DNA of 64,000 bases from Acidobacteriota bacterium (GTDB lineage Bacteria > Acidobacteriota > Terriglobia > Acidiferrales > UBA7541), in assembly GCA_021788095.1 (NCBI GenBank), contig JAJYLB010000003.1:1-64000 (forward strand), written 5' to 3'. Under the pieces are notes generated by a model, which ran no database searches, was not told where the DNA came from, and was given only the letters and a program-made list of their open reading frames with translations. The position numbers were made by a program, and so were the translations under genes. Numbering within the stretch: position 1 is the first letter of the stretch; the number at the start of each line of letters is the position of its first letter. This document shows positions 52,800 through 64,000 of the stretch, in pieces.

Positions 52800-55499
52800 C
52801 TAACAGAAGCCGGCGCCGCTCTGCTCGATGAGCTTTGCCACGAGGGCGGTCCAGCCGGTCTGATGGCTGGCGCCGAGCCCCTCGCCGGTCTCCCCGTGGA
52901 AATATTCGTGGAATTCGATGAGGTCGCGCCAGGCGGGATCCTCCTGAAATTTCCGGCGCGCGCCATCGAGCGGGCGGCCCTGGCCCGATCGCAGGAAGAT
53001 GCGGATCAGGCTGCGGGAGAGGTGCTGCGCCACCTCCCACAAGTTGCGCAGCTGGCCGGAGCCGGTGGGGCATTCCACCCGGAAATCGTCGCCATAGTAG
53101 AAATGGAATCTCTGGAGCGCTTCGATCAGGAGGAAGTTCAAGGGGAACCAGACGGGGCCGCGCCAGTTGGAATTGCCGCCAAAGAGGTCCGTCGTCGATT
53201 CGCCGGGTTCGTAATCGACGCTGTAGGTCTGGCCATCGATTTCGAGCTGGCAGGGATGATCGCGGTGGTAGCGGGAGAGCGAACGAACGCCGTAGGGCGA
53301 GAGAAACTCCTGGGGATCGAGCATGTAGCGAAGCAGGCGTCTCAGGCGATCCTGGTTGGCGACCGAGAGCAGGTAACGCGGGCCGCGCGGGGTTTCGCGG
53401 GTCATGGTGACGAGGTTGGGGATTTCGGGGTGGTGTTCGAGGAACCAGCGCGCGCGGCGGGCGAAGGCGGGAAACGTCTCGAGGTCCTCCGGCTCGATGG
53501 TTTCCGCGGCAAACAAGGGAATCAATCCGGTGATGGCGCGCGAGCAGACGGGGATGTGGCGGCCGTCGGCCAACCGCAGCACGTTGTAGTAGAAGCCATC
53601 GGCGTCGTTCCAGAGGCCGCGGCCCCGGCCGCCGATATCGTTCATGGCGGCGGCGATCCAGACGAAATGTTCGAAGAACTTGCTGGCAACGTCTTCGTAG
53701 GCGGGATCGCGCCGGCCCAGCTCCATGGCTATCGCCATCATGTTCAGGCAGAACATGGCCATCCAGCTGGTGCCGTCGGACTTTTCCATCTTTCCACCTC
53801 CCGGCAGCGGGAGGGAGCGGTCGAACAGGCCGATATTGTCGAGGCCAAGGAAGCCGCCTTGGAACAGGTTCATCCCTTCGGGGTCGATGCGATTCACCCA
53901 CCAGGTGAAATTCAGGAGCAGCTTGTGGAAGACGCGTTCGAGGAAGACGGGATCGCCGCGGCCGCGGATGCGCTGCTCGATCTTGTAGACGCGCCAGGCA
54001 GCCCAGGCGTGGACGGGCGGATTGACGTTGTCGAAATTCCACTCGTAGGCCGGGAGCTGGCCGTTCGGATGGAGATACCATTCGCGGAGAAGGAGAACGA
54101 GTTGGTCCTTGGCGTAATCGGGATCGATGAGCGCCAAGGCCACCGCGTGGAAGGCCAGGTCCCAGGACGCATACCACGGGTATTCCCACTTGTCGGGCAT
54201 GGAGAGCACATCGGAATTGTAGAGATGGGTCCAAGCGTGGTTGCGGCCCGAGAGCCGCTCGGAGGGCGGGGGCGGACCGACGGGATCGCCCTCGAGCCAG
54301 GCGCGGACCTCGTAATTGTAGAACTGCTTGGACCACAGGAGCCCGGCGAAAGCCTGCCGCTGAATGTTGCGGGCGTCGTCGCCGCAATGTTGGGGCACGC
54401 GTTTGGCGAAGAACTCCGCTGCTTCCGCCTGGCGTTGGCTGAAGACGGCTGCGGAATCGGCGCCCACGCCGCCACCTGCGCCATCGCTGAGGCGCAGATA
54501 CCACTGGAAGCTCGCTCCCGGCTCGAGCGGGACTTTCCGGTAGGCGGCCGCCTTCGTGCCCGCCGGTTCCGGATTCACGGCTTCGCTGCGGCCCGAGACC
54601 GCGAAGTCGTGGAAGGCATCCTTCACGAACCTCGCGCGGTTGGCCACGCCCCATAGCCGCTCGAAATTCGTTTCGTTTTCGGTGAAGAGCAATTCGCACG
54701 GGCCCTCCGCGGCGAGCCAGCGGCGGCCGTAGGCCTCGTGCTCGATCCGGATACGGCGCGCGGAAGTGGGGGAAGGGGAAACGTCTTCGGCGGCGAGCGA
54801 AGGACGGACGGCGTTGGGGAACCAAGACCACGTGTTGCGGAACCAGATCGTGGGAAGCAGGTGCAGGCCGGCGGGCTCCGGACCGCGGTTGGTGGCGGTG
54901 ATGCGGATGCGGATGTCCTCCGGCGCCGCCTTGGCGTACTCGACTTCGATATCGAAATAGCGGTCCTCATCGAAGATGCCGGTATCGAGCAGCTCGTATT
55001 CGGGCTCGCGGCGGGAGCGGCGCGCGTTTTCCTCGACGAGTTGGCGATAAGGGAATTCCGCCTGCGGATACTTGTAGAGGTAGCGCATGTAGGAATGGGT
55101 GGGGGTATTGTCGAGGTAGAAGTAATACTCCTTGACGTCCTCGCCATGGTTCCCTTGCGCGTTCGTCAGGCCGAAAAGGCGCTCTTTCAGGATGGGGTCG
55201 CGGCCGTTCCAAAGCGCCAGAGCGAAACAGATGAGTTGCTTGCGGTCCGAGATGCCTGCCAAGCCGTCTTCGCCCCAGCGGTAGGCGCGGAATGGGGCTT
55301 GGTCGAAAGGGAAGGAATTCCAGGCATCGCCATCGGCGCTGTAATCCTCGCGGACTGTGCCCCACTGCCGCTCGGAGAGGTAAGGACCCCAGCGCTTCCA
55401 ATAGGCGCGGCGTTCGAGGTTTTTCTGGAGCCGGATTTCCTCGGCGGTTGGTGCGGGTGCTGGAGATGGGCGAGAACGGCGCGCGGGTTTAGTAGCCAT
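52800..55499 (-). CDS. GH63-like (MGH1-type) glucosidase
   Basis: 899 residues. The N-terminal beta-sandwich region has [20 protein letters not shown] and [20 protein letters not shown]. The C-terminal (alpha/alpha)6 barrel shows [33 protein letters not shown] and [15 protein letters not shown], then [18 protein letters not shown], all familiar in bacterial GH63-like glucosidases annotated as glucosidase or MGH1-like hydrolase. No signal peptide is seen, so it probably works in the cytoplasm on glucose-containing oligosaccharides or glucosylglycerate-like solutes. The substrate is uncertain. ATG 55499 is chosen; the frame upstream runs through G-rich repeats. Confidence 0.88.
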   Translation of the reverse strand: MATKPARRSRPSPAPAPTAEEIRLQKNLERRAYWKRWGPYLSERQWGTVREDYSADGDAWNSFPFDQAPFRAYRWGEDGLAGISDRKQLICFALALWNGRDPILKERLFGLTNAQGNHGEDVKEYYFYLDNTPTHSYMRYLYKYPQAEFPYRQLVEENARRSRREPEYELLDTGIFDEDRYFDIEVEYAKAAPEDIRIRITATNRGPEPAGLHLLPTIWFRNTWSWFPNAVRPSLAAEDVSPSPTSARRIRIEHEAYGRRWLAAEGPCELLFTENETNFERLWGVANRARFVKDAFHDFAVSGRSEAVNPEPAGTKAAAYRKVPLEPGASFQWYLRLSDGAGGGVGADSAAVFSQRQAEAAEFFAKRVPQHCGDDARNIQRQAFAGLLWSKQFYNYEVRAWLEGDPVGPPPPSERLSGRNHAWTHLYNSDVLSMPDKWEYPWYASWDLAFHAVALALIDPDYAKDQLVLLLREWYLHPNGQLPAYEWNFDNVNPPVHAWAAWRVYKIEQRIRGRGDPVFLERVFHKLLLNFTWWVNRIDPEGMNLFQGGFLGLDNIGLFDRSLPLPGGGKMEKSDGTSWMAMFCLNMMAIAMELGRRDPAYEDVASKFFEHFVWIAAAMNDIGGRGRGLWNDADGFYYNVLRLADGRHIPVCSRAITGLIPLFAAETIEPEDLETFPAFARRARWFLEHHPEIPNLVTMTRETPRGPRYLLSVANQDRLRRLLRYMLDPQEFLSPYGVRSLSRYHRDHPCQLEIDGQTYSVDYEPGESTTDLFGGNSNWRGPVWFPLNFLLIEALQRFHFYYGDDFRVECPTGSGQLRNLWEVAQHLSRSLIRIFLRSGQGRPLDGARRKFQEDPAWRDLIEFHEYFHGETGEGLGASHQTGWTALVAKLIEQSGAGFC

Positions 55500-55574
55500 G
55501 CGTGTTGCGACGTACAGCGATCTGCTGCCGGCGCAGGCTTGCCCGGCGCCGTTCCAAGGTAGTACGGCGAGGGC

Positions 55575-55655
55575 GGGGAAGCAAGGAGGCAGGGAAACGA
55601 AGAGGCAAAGAGGCAGGGAGGCAAAGAGGCAAGGAGGCAAGGAGGCAGGGAAGCG
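55575..55655. repeat. 8-base tandem repeat GAGGCAAR
   Basis: GAGGCA recurs every 8 bases from 55602 to 55642, six times (GAGGCAAA and GAGGCAGG alternate), with another GAGGCA at 55585. It lies between the glucosidase start and the ribosomal promoter. Copy number is likely to vary between strains. Confidence 0.75.
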
Positions 55656-55708
55656 AAATGGGCGAACTCCTATTAGGGAGGGTGCGGGGTGGCGTTGGCA
55701 ACGAGGGT

Positions 55709-55737
55709 TTGACAGGGGGGGGGTGGTTCTCTATACT
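55709..55737 (+). promoter_or_regulatory. Promoter of the str-S10 ribosomal operon
   Basis: TTGACA (55709-55714), a 17-base spacer and TATACT (55732-55737) make the strongest promoter in the window. It is preceded by a G-rich tract and followed by a long leader. The first gene is rpsL at 56076. Confidence 0.88.
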
Positions 55738-55743
55738 GTGGGA

Positions 55744-56075
55744 TTTGCCGGGGGTACACGTGTCCCGGCAGTGGAAGGGAAGACCCAAGCTCTGGTGTGG
55801 GGTCGGTTCGGATCGGAGCTTGGGAACGGCCGGAATGGGGCGCCAGCCCCGCAAAGCCGAACAAGCCTCAACACTCCGATCGCGGGTCCTCAAGCTGTTC
55901 TGACGGACGGGGGCCGGAGCGGAGTTCTGCGGTTACCACAAAGTCGCAGAGCCTCCCTTTCTGTGATGGGCAGCCCGCCTTCGCTCGCTTCGGCGATCCC
56001 GAAGCTTCGATAGGGCGAGGCGCCAGCAGGGGAGCGGAGTGTGAAGAGTCGTCACTGAACCGGACGGAGAGACTC
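55744..56075 (+). promoter_or_regulatory. About 330-base leader of the ribosomal operon
   Basis: From the expected start near 55744 to rpsL there is no conserved protein. The stretch has inverted arms such as CTTCGGCGATCCCGAAG (55996-56012) and GGGCGAGGCGCCAGC (56022-56036). Long leaders are common in ribosomal operons, where they bind a repressor ribosomal protein (S7 in str, L4 in S10). Which, if any, binds here is unknown. Confidence 0.4.
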
Positions 56076-56459
<384 letters not shown>

Positions 56460-56471
56460 AGAGAGGACGCG

Positions 56472-56942
56472 ATGCCACGCAAGGGAGCGGTAAGCAAGCG
56501 GCAGGTGGTGCAGGACGCGGTTTATGGAAACGATCTGGTGACGAAGTTCATCGACTGCATGATGTGGGACGGGAAGAAAGCCACCGCCGAGCGGATTTTC
56601 TACGGGGCCATGGGCCGAATCGCGCAGAAGACGAACGAAGAGCCGCTGAAACTCTTTCTGCGCGCGGTGGAGAACGTGAAGCCGACGGTGGAAGTGAAGT
56701 CGCGGCGGGTGGGCGGCGCGAACTACCAGGTGCCGGTGGAGGTGAACCCTTACCGGCGGCTGTCGCTGGCGATTCGCTGGCTGCTGCAATACGCGCGGGA
56801 CCGCTCGGGGCATTCGATGACCGACAAATTGACGGAAGAGCTGATCGACGCCGCGAACAACCGCGGCGGCGCGATCAAGAAGCGGGAAGACGTACACCGG
56901 ATGGCGGAAGCCAACAAGGCCTTCGCCCATTACCGGTGGTAG
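56472..56942 (+). CDS. rpsG: 30S ribosomal protein S7
   Basis: 156 residues, full length. [28 protein letters not shown] at the end and [15 protein letters not shown] are typical. S7 organises the 3' major domain of 16S rRNA and can repress the str operon in other bacteria. The gap to fusA (126 bases) is wider than usual and holds a REP-like double hairpin. Confidence 0.98.
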   Translation: MPRKGAVSKRQVVQDAVYGNDLVTKFIDCMMWDGKKATAERIFYGAMGRIAQKTNEEPLKLFLRAVENVKPTVEVKSRRVGGANYQVPVEVNPYRRLSLAIRWLLQYARDRSGHSMTDKLTEELIDAANNRGGAIKKREDVHRMAEANKAFAHYRW

Positions 56943-56968
56943 GAGCGGCGCCGCGAGTTCCGCGCTTG

Positions 56969-57033
56969 CCTTCGGGGGCTAAAGCCCCTGGTTTTGAGCT
57001 GCCTTTGCGGCACGGCTTGAGCCGTGCCCTACA
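56969..57033. repeat. REP-like double hairpin inside the ribosomal operon
   Basis: CGGGGGCTAAAGCCCC and GGCACGGCTTGAGCCGTGCC followed by CTACAGAG. It is of the same type as 4647-4711 and 26484-26549. It separates rpsG from fusA and does not contain a T-tract. Confidence 0.8.
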
Positions 57034-57068
57034 GAGAGCGACGAACTCTTAGGGAGACGAACGAGGCC

Positions 57069-59330
<2,262 letters not shown>

Positions 59331-59393
59331 GCAGGGTTTTGGGGACCAGGTGGGGCCTGAATCGTTGTGGATTTCTGAGGAGCAGAGAGAGCC

Positions 59394-60581
<1,188 letters not shown>

Positions 60582-60585
60582 CGCG

Positions 60586-60921
60586 ATGCCCGCCGGAGAC
60601 AAAATCCGCATTCGACTGAAGGCGTACGATTACCGCGTGCTCGACCAATCGGCGCGGGAGATCGTGGACACGGCCCGGCGCACCGGCGCGAACGTCGCCG
60701 GGCCCATACCCCTGCCCACGGCGATCAACCGGTGGACGGTGTTGCGTTCGCCGCACGTGGACAAGAAATCGCGCGAGCAGTTCGAGATCCGCACGCACAA
60801 GCGTCTGATCGACATTCTCGAGCCGACGCCGGATACGGTGGACGCGCTGATGAAGCTCGATCTGCCGCCCGGCGTGGACGTGGAGATCAAGGCGTTTGGC
60901 CCGGAACACGAGGCGAAATAG
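60586..60921 (+). CDS. rpsJ: 30S ribosomal protein S10
   Basis: 111 residues, with [33 protein letters not shown] and [20 protein letters not shown], all standard S10. S10 is also NusE in antitermination. The C-terminal tail ([14 protein letters not shown]) is slightly longer than usual. It lies five bases after tuf, so str and S10 operons are joined. Confidence 0.98.
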   Translation: MPAGDKIRIRLKAYDYRVLDQSAREIVDTARRTGANVAGPIPLPTAINRWTVLRSPHVDKKSREQFEIRTHKRLIDILEPTPDTVDALMKLDLPPGVDVEIKAFGPEHEAK

Positions 60922-60930
60922 GCGAAGGCG

Positions 60931-61572
60931 ATGGCGGTCAAAGGAATCTTGGGAATCAAGCTGGGGATGACCCAGGCGTTTGCCAAAGACGGCACGGTGG
61001 TGCCGTGCACGGCGATCCAAGCGGGACCGTGCGTGGTGGTGCAGCGGCGGACGCGCGACCGCGACGGTTACGACGCGGTGCAACTGGGCCTGGTGGAATT
61101 CGTCAAGCCGCAACGGCTGAGCAAGGCCGAGCGGGGCCATCTCGATAAGTCGAAGGTGCCGCCGATGCGGTTCCTGCGCGAGGTCCCGATCGAGGATGCC
61201 GGCGAGGAAACCAAGCCCGGCGACCGCGTGCTGGTGGACGGGTTCGCCGCCGGGGAACGCGTGGACGTGGTGGGCGTGAGCAAAGGCCGCGGATTCCAAG
61301 GGGGAGTGAAGCGGTGGCATTACCGCGGCGGCGACGCCACCCACGGCTCGATGTTCCACCGCGCGCCCGGCGGAATCGGGGCGAGTTCGTTTCCCTCGCG
61401 GGTCTGGCTGGGCCAGCACTTTCCCGGGCACATGGGCCACGACCGCGTGACGGCGAAGAACCTGCGCGTGGTGCGAATCGACGCGGAAGAGAACTTGATG
61501 CTGGTGCGGGGCGCGGTACCGGGCCCGGCAGGCAGCTACGTGGTGGTGCGTAAGGCCAGGACGCGGAGCTAA
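60931..61572 (+). CDS. rplC: 50S ribosomal protein L3
   Basis: 213 residues beginning [17 protein letters not shown], with [15 protein letters not shown] and [21 protein letters not shown]3 shapes the peptidyl-transferase entrance of the large subunit. It starts nine bases after rpsJ. Confidence 0.98.
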   Translation: MAVKGILGIKLGMTQAFAKDGTVVPCTAIQAGPCVVVQRRTRDRDGYDAVQLGLVEFVKPQRLSKAERGHLDKSKVPPMRFLREVPIEDAGEETKPGDRVLVDGFAAGERVDVVGVSKGRGFQGGVKRWHYRGGDATHGSMFHRAPGGIGASSFPSRVWLGQHFPGHMGHDRVTAKNLRVVRIDAEENLMLVRGAVPGPAGSYVVVRKARTRS

Positions 61573-61581
61573 GAGGACGAC

Positions 61582-62253
61582 ATGCCGGTCGTGAGCGTGG
61601 TGAATCTGGAAGGGAAGCCGGTGGGCGAGGTGGAGCTGGCGGAGGCGGTCTTCGCCGCCACCGTGAATCCGCACCTGCTGCACGCGGCGGTGCGCTGGCA
61701 ACTGGCCGGGCAGCGCGCGGGCACGCACAAGGTGAAGACGCGAAGTGAAGTGAAGGGAGCGGGGCGGAAGTTGTGGCGACAGAAAGGCACTGGCCGCGCG
61801 CGGATGGGCTCGGTTCGCTCGCCGCTGTGGCGGCACGGCGGCACGGTGCACGGCCCGGCTCCGCGGGATTATTCCTATCGCCTGCCGCGGAAGATGGTGA
61901 GGGGGGCGCTGTGTTCCGCCCTCTCGTCGAAACTGGCCGAGGGCGGCTTGACGGTGGTGGAGGGCTGGACGCTCGAGACGCACAAGAGCAAAGCGCTGCG
62001 GGGGATTTTGAACAGGCTGGAGGCGGGCGGGGGGAAAGCGCTGCTGGTGGCGGAAGGCGAAAACCGCAATCTGGAGCTGGCGAGCCGGAATTTGGAGGGA
62101 GTGAAGCTGATGCGGCCGGGCGAGTTGGGCGCGTACGACGTGCTGCAGCACGGGCGGCTGGTGCTGTCGAAGGAAGCGGCGCTGCGTTTGGGCGCGTCGC
62201 TTTCCGGCTCAGGCGCCTCGCGGCAAGGGCGCGGGGCAGGGGAACGGTCATGA
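61582..62253 (+). CDS. rplD: 50S ribosomal protein L4
   Basis: 223 residues. The loop reads RAGTHKVKTRSEVKGAGRKL, WRQKGTGRARMGSVRSPLWR and GGTVHGPAPRDYSYRLPRKM. This loop reaches into the exit tunnel. In E. coli L4 represses the S10 operon; whether this is so here is unknown. Its stop overlaps the rplW start (ATGA at 62250-62253). Confidence 0.97.
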   Translation: MPVVSVVNLEGKPVGEVELAEAVFAATVNPHLLHAAVRWQLAGQRAGTHKVKTRSEVKGAGRKLWRQKGTGRARMGSVRSPLWRHGGTVHGPAPRDYSYRLPRKMVRGALCSALSSKLAEGGLTVVEGWTLETHKSKALRGILNRLEAGGGKALLVAEGENRNLELASRNLEGVKLMRPGELGAYDVLQHGRLVLSKEAALRLGASLSGSGASRQGRGAGERS

Positions 62254-62546
62254 TCACCAACGCGTTCCAGATCATTCGCCGGCCGATCATCACCGAGAAG
62301 GGCCTGGCGGTGAAAGAGACCCAGCACACGGTGGTGTTCGAGGTATCGGTCGCAGCGACCAAGACCCAGATCAAGGAGGCGGTACAGAAGATCTTCAAGG
62401 TGAAAGTGGACGCGGTGCGCACCGCGAACTTCCACGGCAAATTCCGCCGCCGCGGCTTGCGCGGGGGCTACCGAGCCGATTGGAAAAAGGCGTACGTCCG
62501 GCTGGCGCCGGGCGAGAAGATGATCGAGTATGCGGAGAATCTGTAA
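62250..62546 (+). CDS. rplW: 50S ribosomal protein L23
   Basis: 98 residues from the ATG overlapping the rplD stop. AFQIIRRPIITEKGLAVKET, VFEVSVAATKTQIKEAVQKI and FKVKVDAVRTANFHGK are typical of L23, the docking site for trigger factor and SRP at the tunnel exit. It is a shadow of a longer open frame from 61773 that is not coding. Confidence 0.97.
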   Translation: MITNAFQIIRRPIITEKGLAVKETQHTVVFEVSVAATKTQIKEAVQKIFKVKVDAVRTANFHGKFRRRGLRGGYRADWKKAYVRLAPGEKMIEYAENL

Positions 62547-62585
62547 ACCCGCTGCCGGCCGCCATGCCGGCGGGAGGGCCGAACG

Positions 62586-63407
62586 ATGCCGCTAAAAAGC
62601 TTCAAACCCTATACCGCTTCGCGCCGGTTCCTGACGGTGCTCGACAAGAGCGAGATCACCAAGGACCGGCCGGAAAAGAATCTGCTCGAGCCGCTCGCGC
62701 GCTCGGGCGGCAGGAACAATCACGGCGAAATCACCTCCTGGCACCGTGGCGGGGGCCACAAGAAGATGTACCGGCGGATCGACTTCCGACGGGACAAAGT
62801 GGGAGTGCCGGCGCGCGTGGCGGCGGTGGAATACGATCCCAACCGGTCGTCTCTGGTGGCGCTGCTGCACTACGCCGATGGAGACAAACGCTACATTCTC
62901 CGGCCGCTGGGACTGGAGGTCGGGATGACGGTGGTGAGCGGGCCGGAGGCGGACATCCTGCCCGGCAACTCGCTGCCGCTGCGGAATATTCCTCCCGGCA
63001 CGCTGGTCCACAACATCGAGTTGTACCCAGGCCGCGGCGGGCAGATGGTGCGGGCGGCGGGCTCGGCGGCGCAACTGCTGAGCAAGGAAGGCGATTTCGC
63101 GCTGCTGAAACTGCCTTCGGGCGAAGTGCGGCGGGTGCGGGTGGAATGCACGGCGACCGTAGGGCAGGTGGGGAACGTCGATCACGAGAATGTGACGTTA
63201 GGCAAGGCCGGCCGGTCGCGCTGGCTGGGGATACGGCCGACGGTGCGCGGCGTGGCGATGAATCCGGTCGACCATCCGCACGGCGGCGGTGAGGGCCGAG
63301 TCAAAGGGAACCATCCGCAAACGCCATGGGGCCAGCCGACGCTGGGGGCGAAGACGCGCCGGCGTTCGCAAGGCCAGCAATATATCGTGCAGCGGCGGAA
63401 GCCCTGA
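62586..63407 (+). CDS. rplB: 50S ribosomal protein L2
   Basis: 273 residues, with [40 protein letters not shown] and [20 protein letters not shown], including the conserved His near the peptidyl-transferase centre. The unusual gene at 63428 follows after 20 bases instead of rpsS. Confidence 0.98.
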   Translation: MPLKSFKPYTASRRFLTVLDKSEITKDRPEKNLLEPLARSGGRNNHGEITSWHRGGGHKKMYRRIDFRRDKVGVPARVAAVEYDPNRSSLVALLHYADGDKRYILRPLGLEVGMTVVSGPEADILPGNSLPLRNIPPGTLVHNIELYPGRGGQMVRAAGSAAQLLSKEGDFALLKLPSGEVRRVRVECTATVGQVGNVDHENVTLGKAGRSRWLGIRPTVRGVAMNPVDHPHGGGEGRVKGNHPQTPWGQPTLGAKTRRRSQGQQYIVQRRKP

Positions 63408-63427
63408 CGGGCCGACAGGAAGCGTCG

Positions 63428-63763
63428 ATGAGCTTGGCGAGAAGAGAGACGAAGCGAAGAGGGATCGGGACGGCGCGAAGGCGCGAAGGCGCCCGGCGCC
63501 GGAGCGGCCGGCGGGCCGCGGCTCGGCTCAGAGGGAAAGCGCCGGTGACGGCGAAGGGCCGGGTGCAAACGGGACCGCCGACGGTGCTGTTCCGGGTGTG
63601 CAAATCGGGCTGGGCGGTGCTGACCGAGAAAGTGCCGAGCGCTCCCGACACGCGTTTCGTTTGTCCGTTTTGCCCGCGATCTCACCGGGTGCCGGGGCCG
63701 GTGCGCGGATTTCGCCGGGTGCGGCGGCCGCAATGGCTGAAGCTGCACCGGGTGCTGGAGTAA
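63428..63763 (+). CDS. Small basic protein with zinc-type motif inserted in the S10 operon
   Basis: 111 residues from ATG at 63428, with GGAAGCG upstream. I do not recognise a family. Residues 1-45 are very rich in arginine. The C-terminal half (about 46-111) has [11 protein letters not shown] (Cys58), [10 protein letters not shown] (Cys79, Cys82, His86), and [12 protein letters not shown]. The C...CxxC...H pattern may bind zinc. In other bacteria rplB is followed directly by rpsS. Here this gene sits in between, 20 bases after rplB and 10 before rpsS, with no gap for a promoter. Its third codon positions are mostly G or C like its neighbours. A ribosome-associated role is inferred from place and charge. 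Confidence 0.6.
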   Translation: MSLARRETKRRGIGTARRREGARRRSGRRAAARLRGKAPVTAKGRVQTGPPTVLFRVCKSGWAVLTEKVPSAPDTRFVCPFCPRSHRVPGPVRGFRRVRRPQWLKLHRVLE

Positions 63764-63773
63764 GGAACCTTTC

Positions 63774-64000
63774 ATGCCGCGCTCACTAAAGAAGGGACCG
63801 TTCGTGGATGAGCCGCTACGGGAGAAGGTGGAAGCGCTCAACTCGAGCAACGAGAAGAAGGTGGTGAAGACCTGGTCGCGGCGATCGACCATCGTGCCGG
63901 ATATGATCGGGCACACCATCGCCGTGCATAACGGGAAGAAGTTCATTCCCGTGTACATCACCGAACAGATGGTGGGGCACAAACTCGGGGAATTTTCGCC
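63774..64000 (+). CDS. rpsS: 30S ribosomal protein S19 (cut by window end)
   Basis: Starts [20 protein letters not shown], then [20 protein letters not shown] and [20 protein letters not shown]. The first 75 codons are visible. Full-length S19 is about 92 residues, so some 15 to 20 are missing. S19 binds the head of the small subunit with S13. The stop is outside the window. Confidence 0.97.
   Translation, partial: MPRSLKKGPFVDEPLREKVEALNSSNEKKVVKTWSRRSTIVPDMIGHTIAVHNGKKFIPVYITEQMVGHKLGEFS

Noticed and set aside
61773..62249. Long upstream extension of rplW
   Set aside because: It runs inside rplD in a different frame. L23 begins at the ATG overlapping the rplD stop.
63289..63789. Alternative plus-strand frame of 166 codons over the gene between rplB and rpsS
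   Set aside because: It starts inside rplB and runs into rpsS in another frame. The frame at 63428-63763 has the ribosome-binding site, the Cys/His pattern and proper spacing.

Overview
The window is high-GC DNA from a free-living Gram-negative bacterium, most likely an Acidobacteriota. The best lineage signs are an Oar-like TonB-dependent receptor with an N-terminal carboxypeptidase-regulatory domain and a VWFA-related protein of the type common in that phylum. PEGA/OmpA and FecR-like envelope proteins and heavy intergenic repeat loads agree. This placement is inference; there is no rRNA or tRNA gene here to test it.

Layout. 1-3.2 kb: a GntR (YtrA-type) operon with an alpha/beta hydrolase and a DUF1648 membrane protein, behind a truncated copy of the end of the PpiC/SurA-like gene that lies intact at 3.5-4.6 kb. 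4.7-13.6 kb: rpmB, a FecR-like protein, a sugar aminotransferase, a class A penicillin-binding protein, a RidA-like protein, two tandem Flp pilins and a cystathionine beta-synthase, separated by short G/A-rich repeats. 13.5-24.3 kb: a methyltransferase, an S41 protease-like protein without its catalytic lysine, a homocysteine methyltransferase/MTHFR fusion, a CpsB-type phosphatase, an antiporter, a TauE/SafE-DUF1634 pair, DksA-like and ComF proteins, a comF remnant and an HNH protein. 24.5-30.5 kb: a possible small RNA, a PD-(D/E)XK-like protein, a phosphoesterase, queA (apparent CTG start) and an RlmI-type methyltransferase. 30.5-34.8 kb: stress genes hsp20, clpB and htpX. 35-39.5 kb: the Oar-like receptor and VWFA protein. 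39.8-44.8 kb: a defence-like stretch with a UvrD/RecB-type helicase-nuclease and a BglII-like restriction endonuclease overlapping tail to tail with an MT-A70 methyltransferase. 45-55.5 kb: NTF2-like and OmpA-like proteins, then thiolase, zinc-ribbon protein, GH31, 3-hydroxyacyl-CoA dehydrogenase and, convergent, a large GH63-like glucosidase. 55.7 kb to the end: the fused str-S10 ribosomal operon (rpsL-rpsG-fusA-tuf-rpsJ-rplC-rplD-rplW-rplB-unknown-rpsS), cut by the window edge inside rpsS.

Several repeat families fill the intergenic space: a double-hairpin REP-like family (also between rpsG and fusA), MITE-like elements with terminal inverted repeats, and composite blocks of GAGAGTTGAGAGTTAAGAG-type and CGCGGAGG-type units. 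Two gene 3' ends (the SurA-like gene and comF) are duplicated next to such repeats, which suggests repeat-mediated rearrangement. The observations most worth following are the BglII-like R-M pair, the extra basic zinc-motif gene inside the S10 operon, the two insertions in EF-G, the Lys-less S41 protein and the CTG start of queA.
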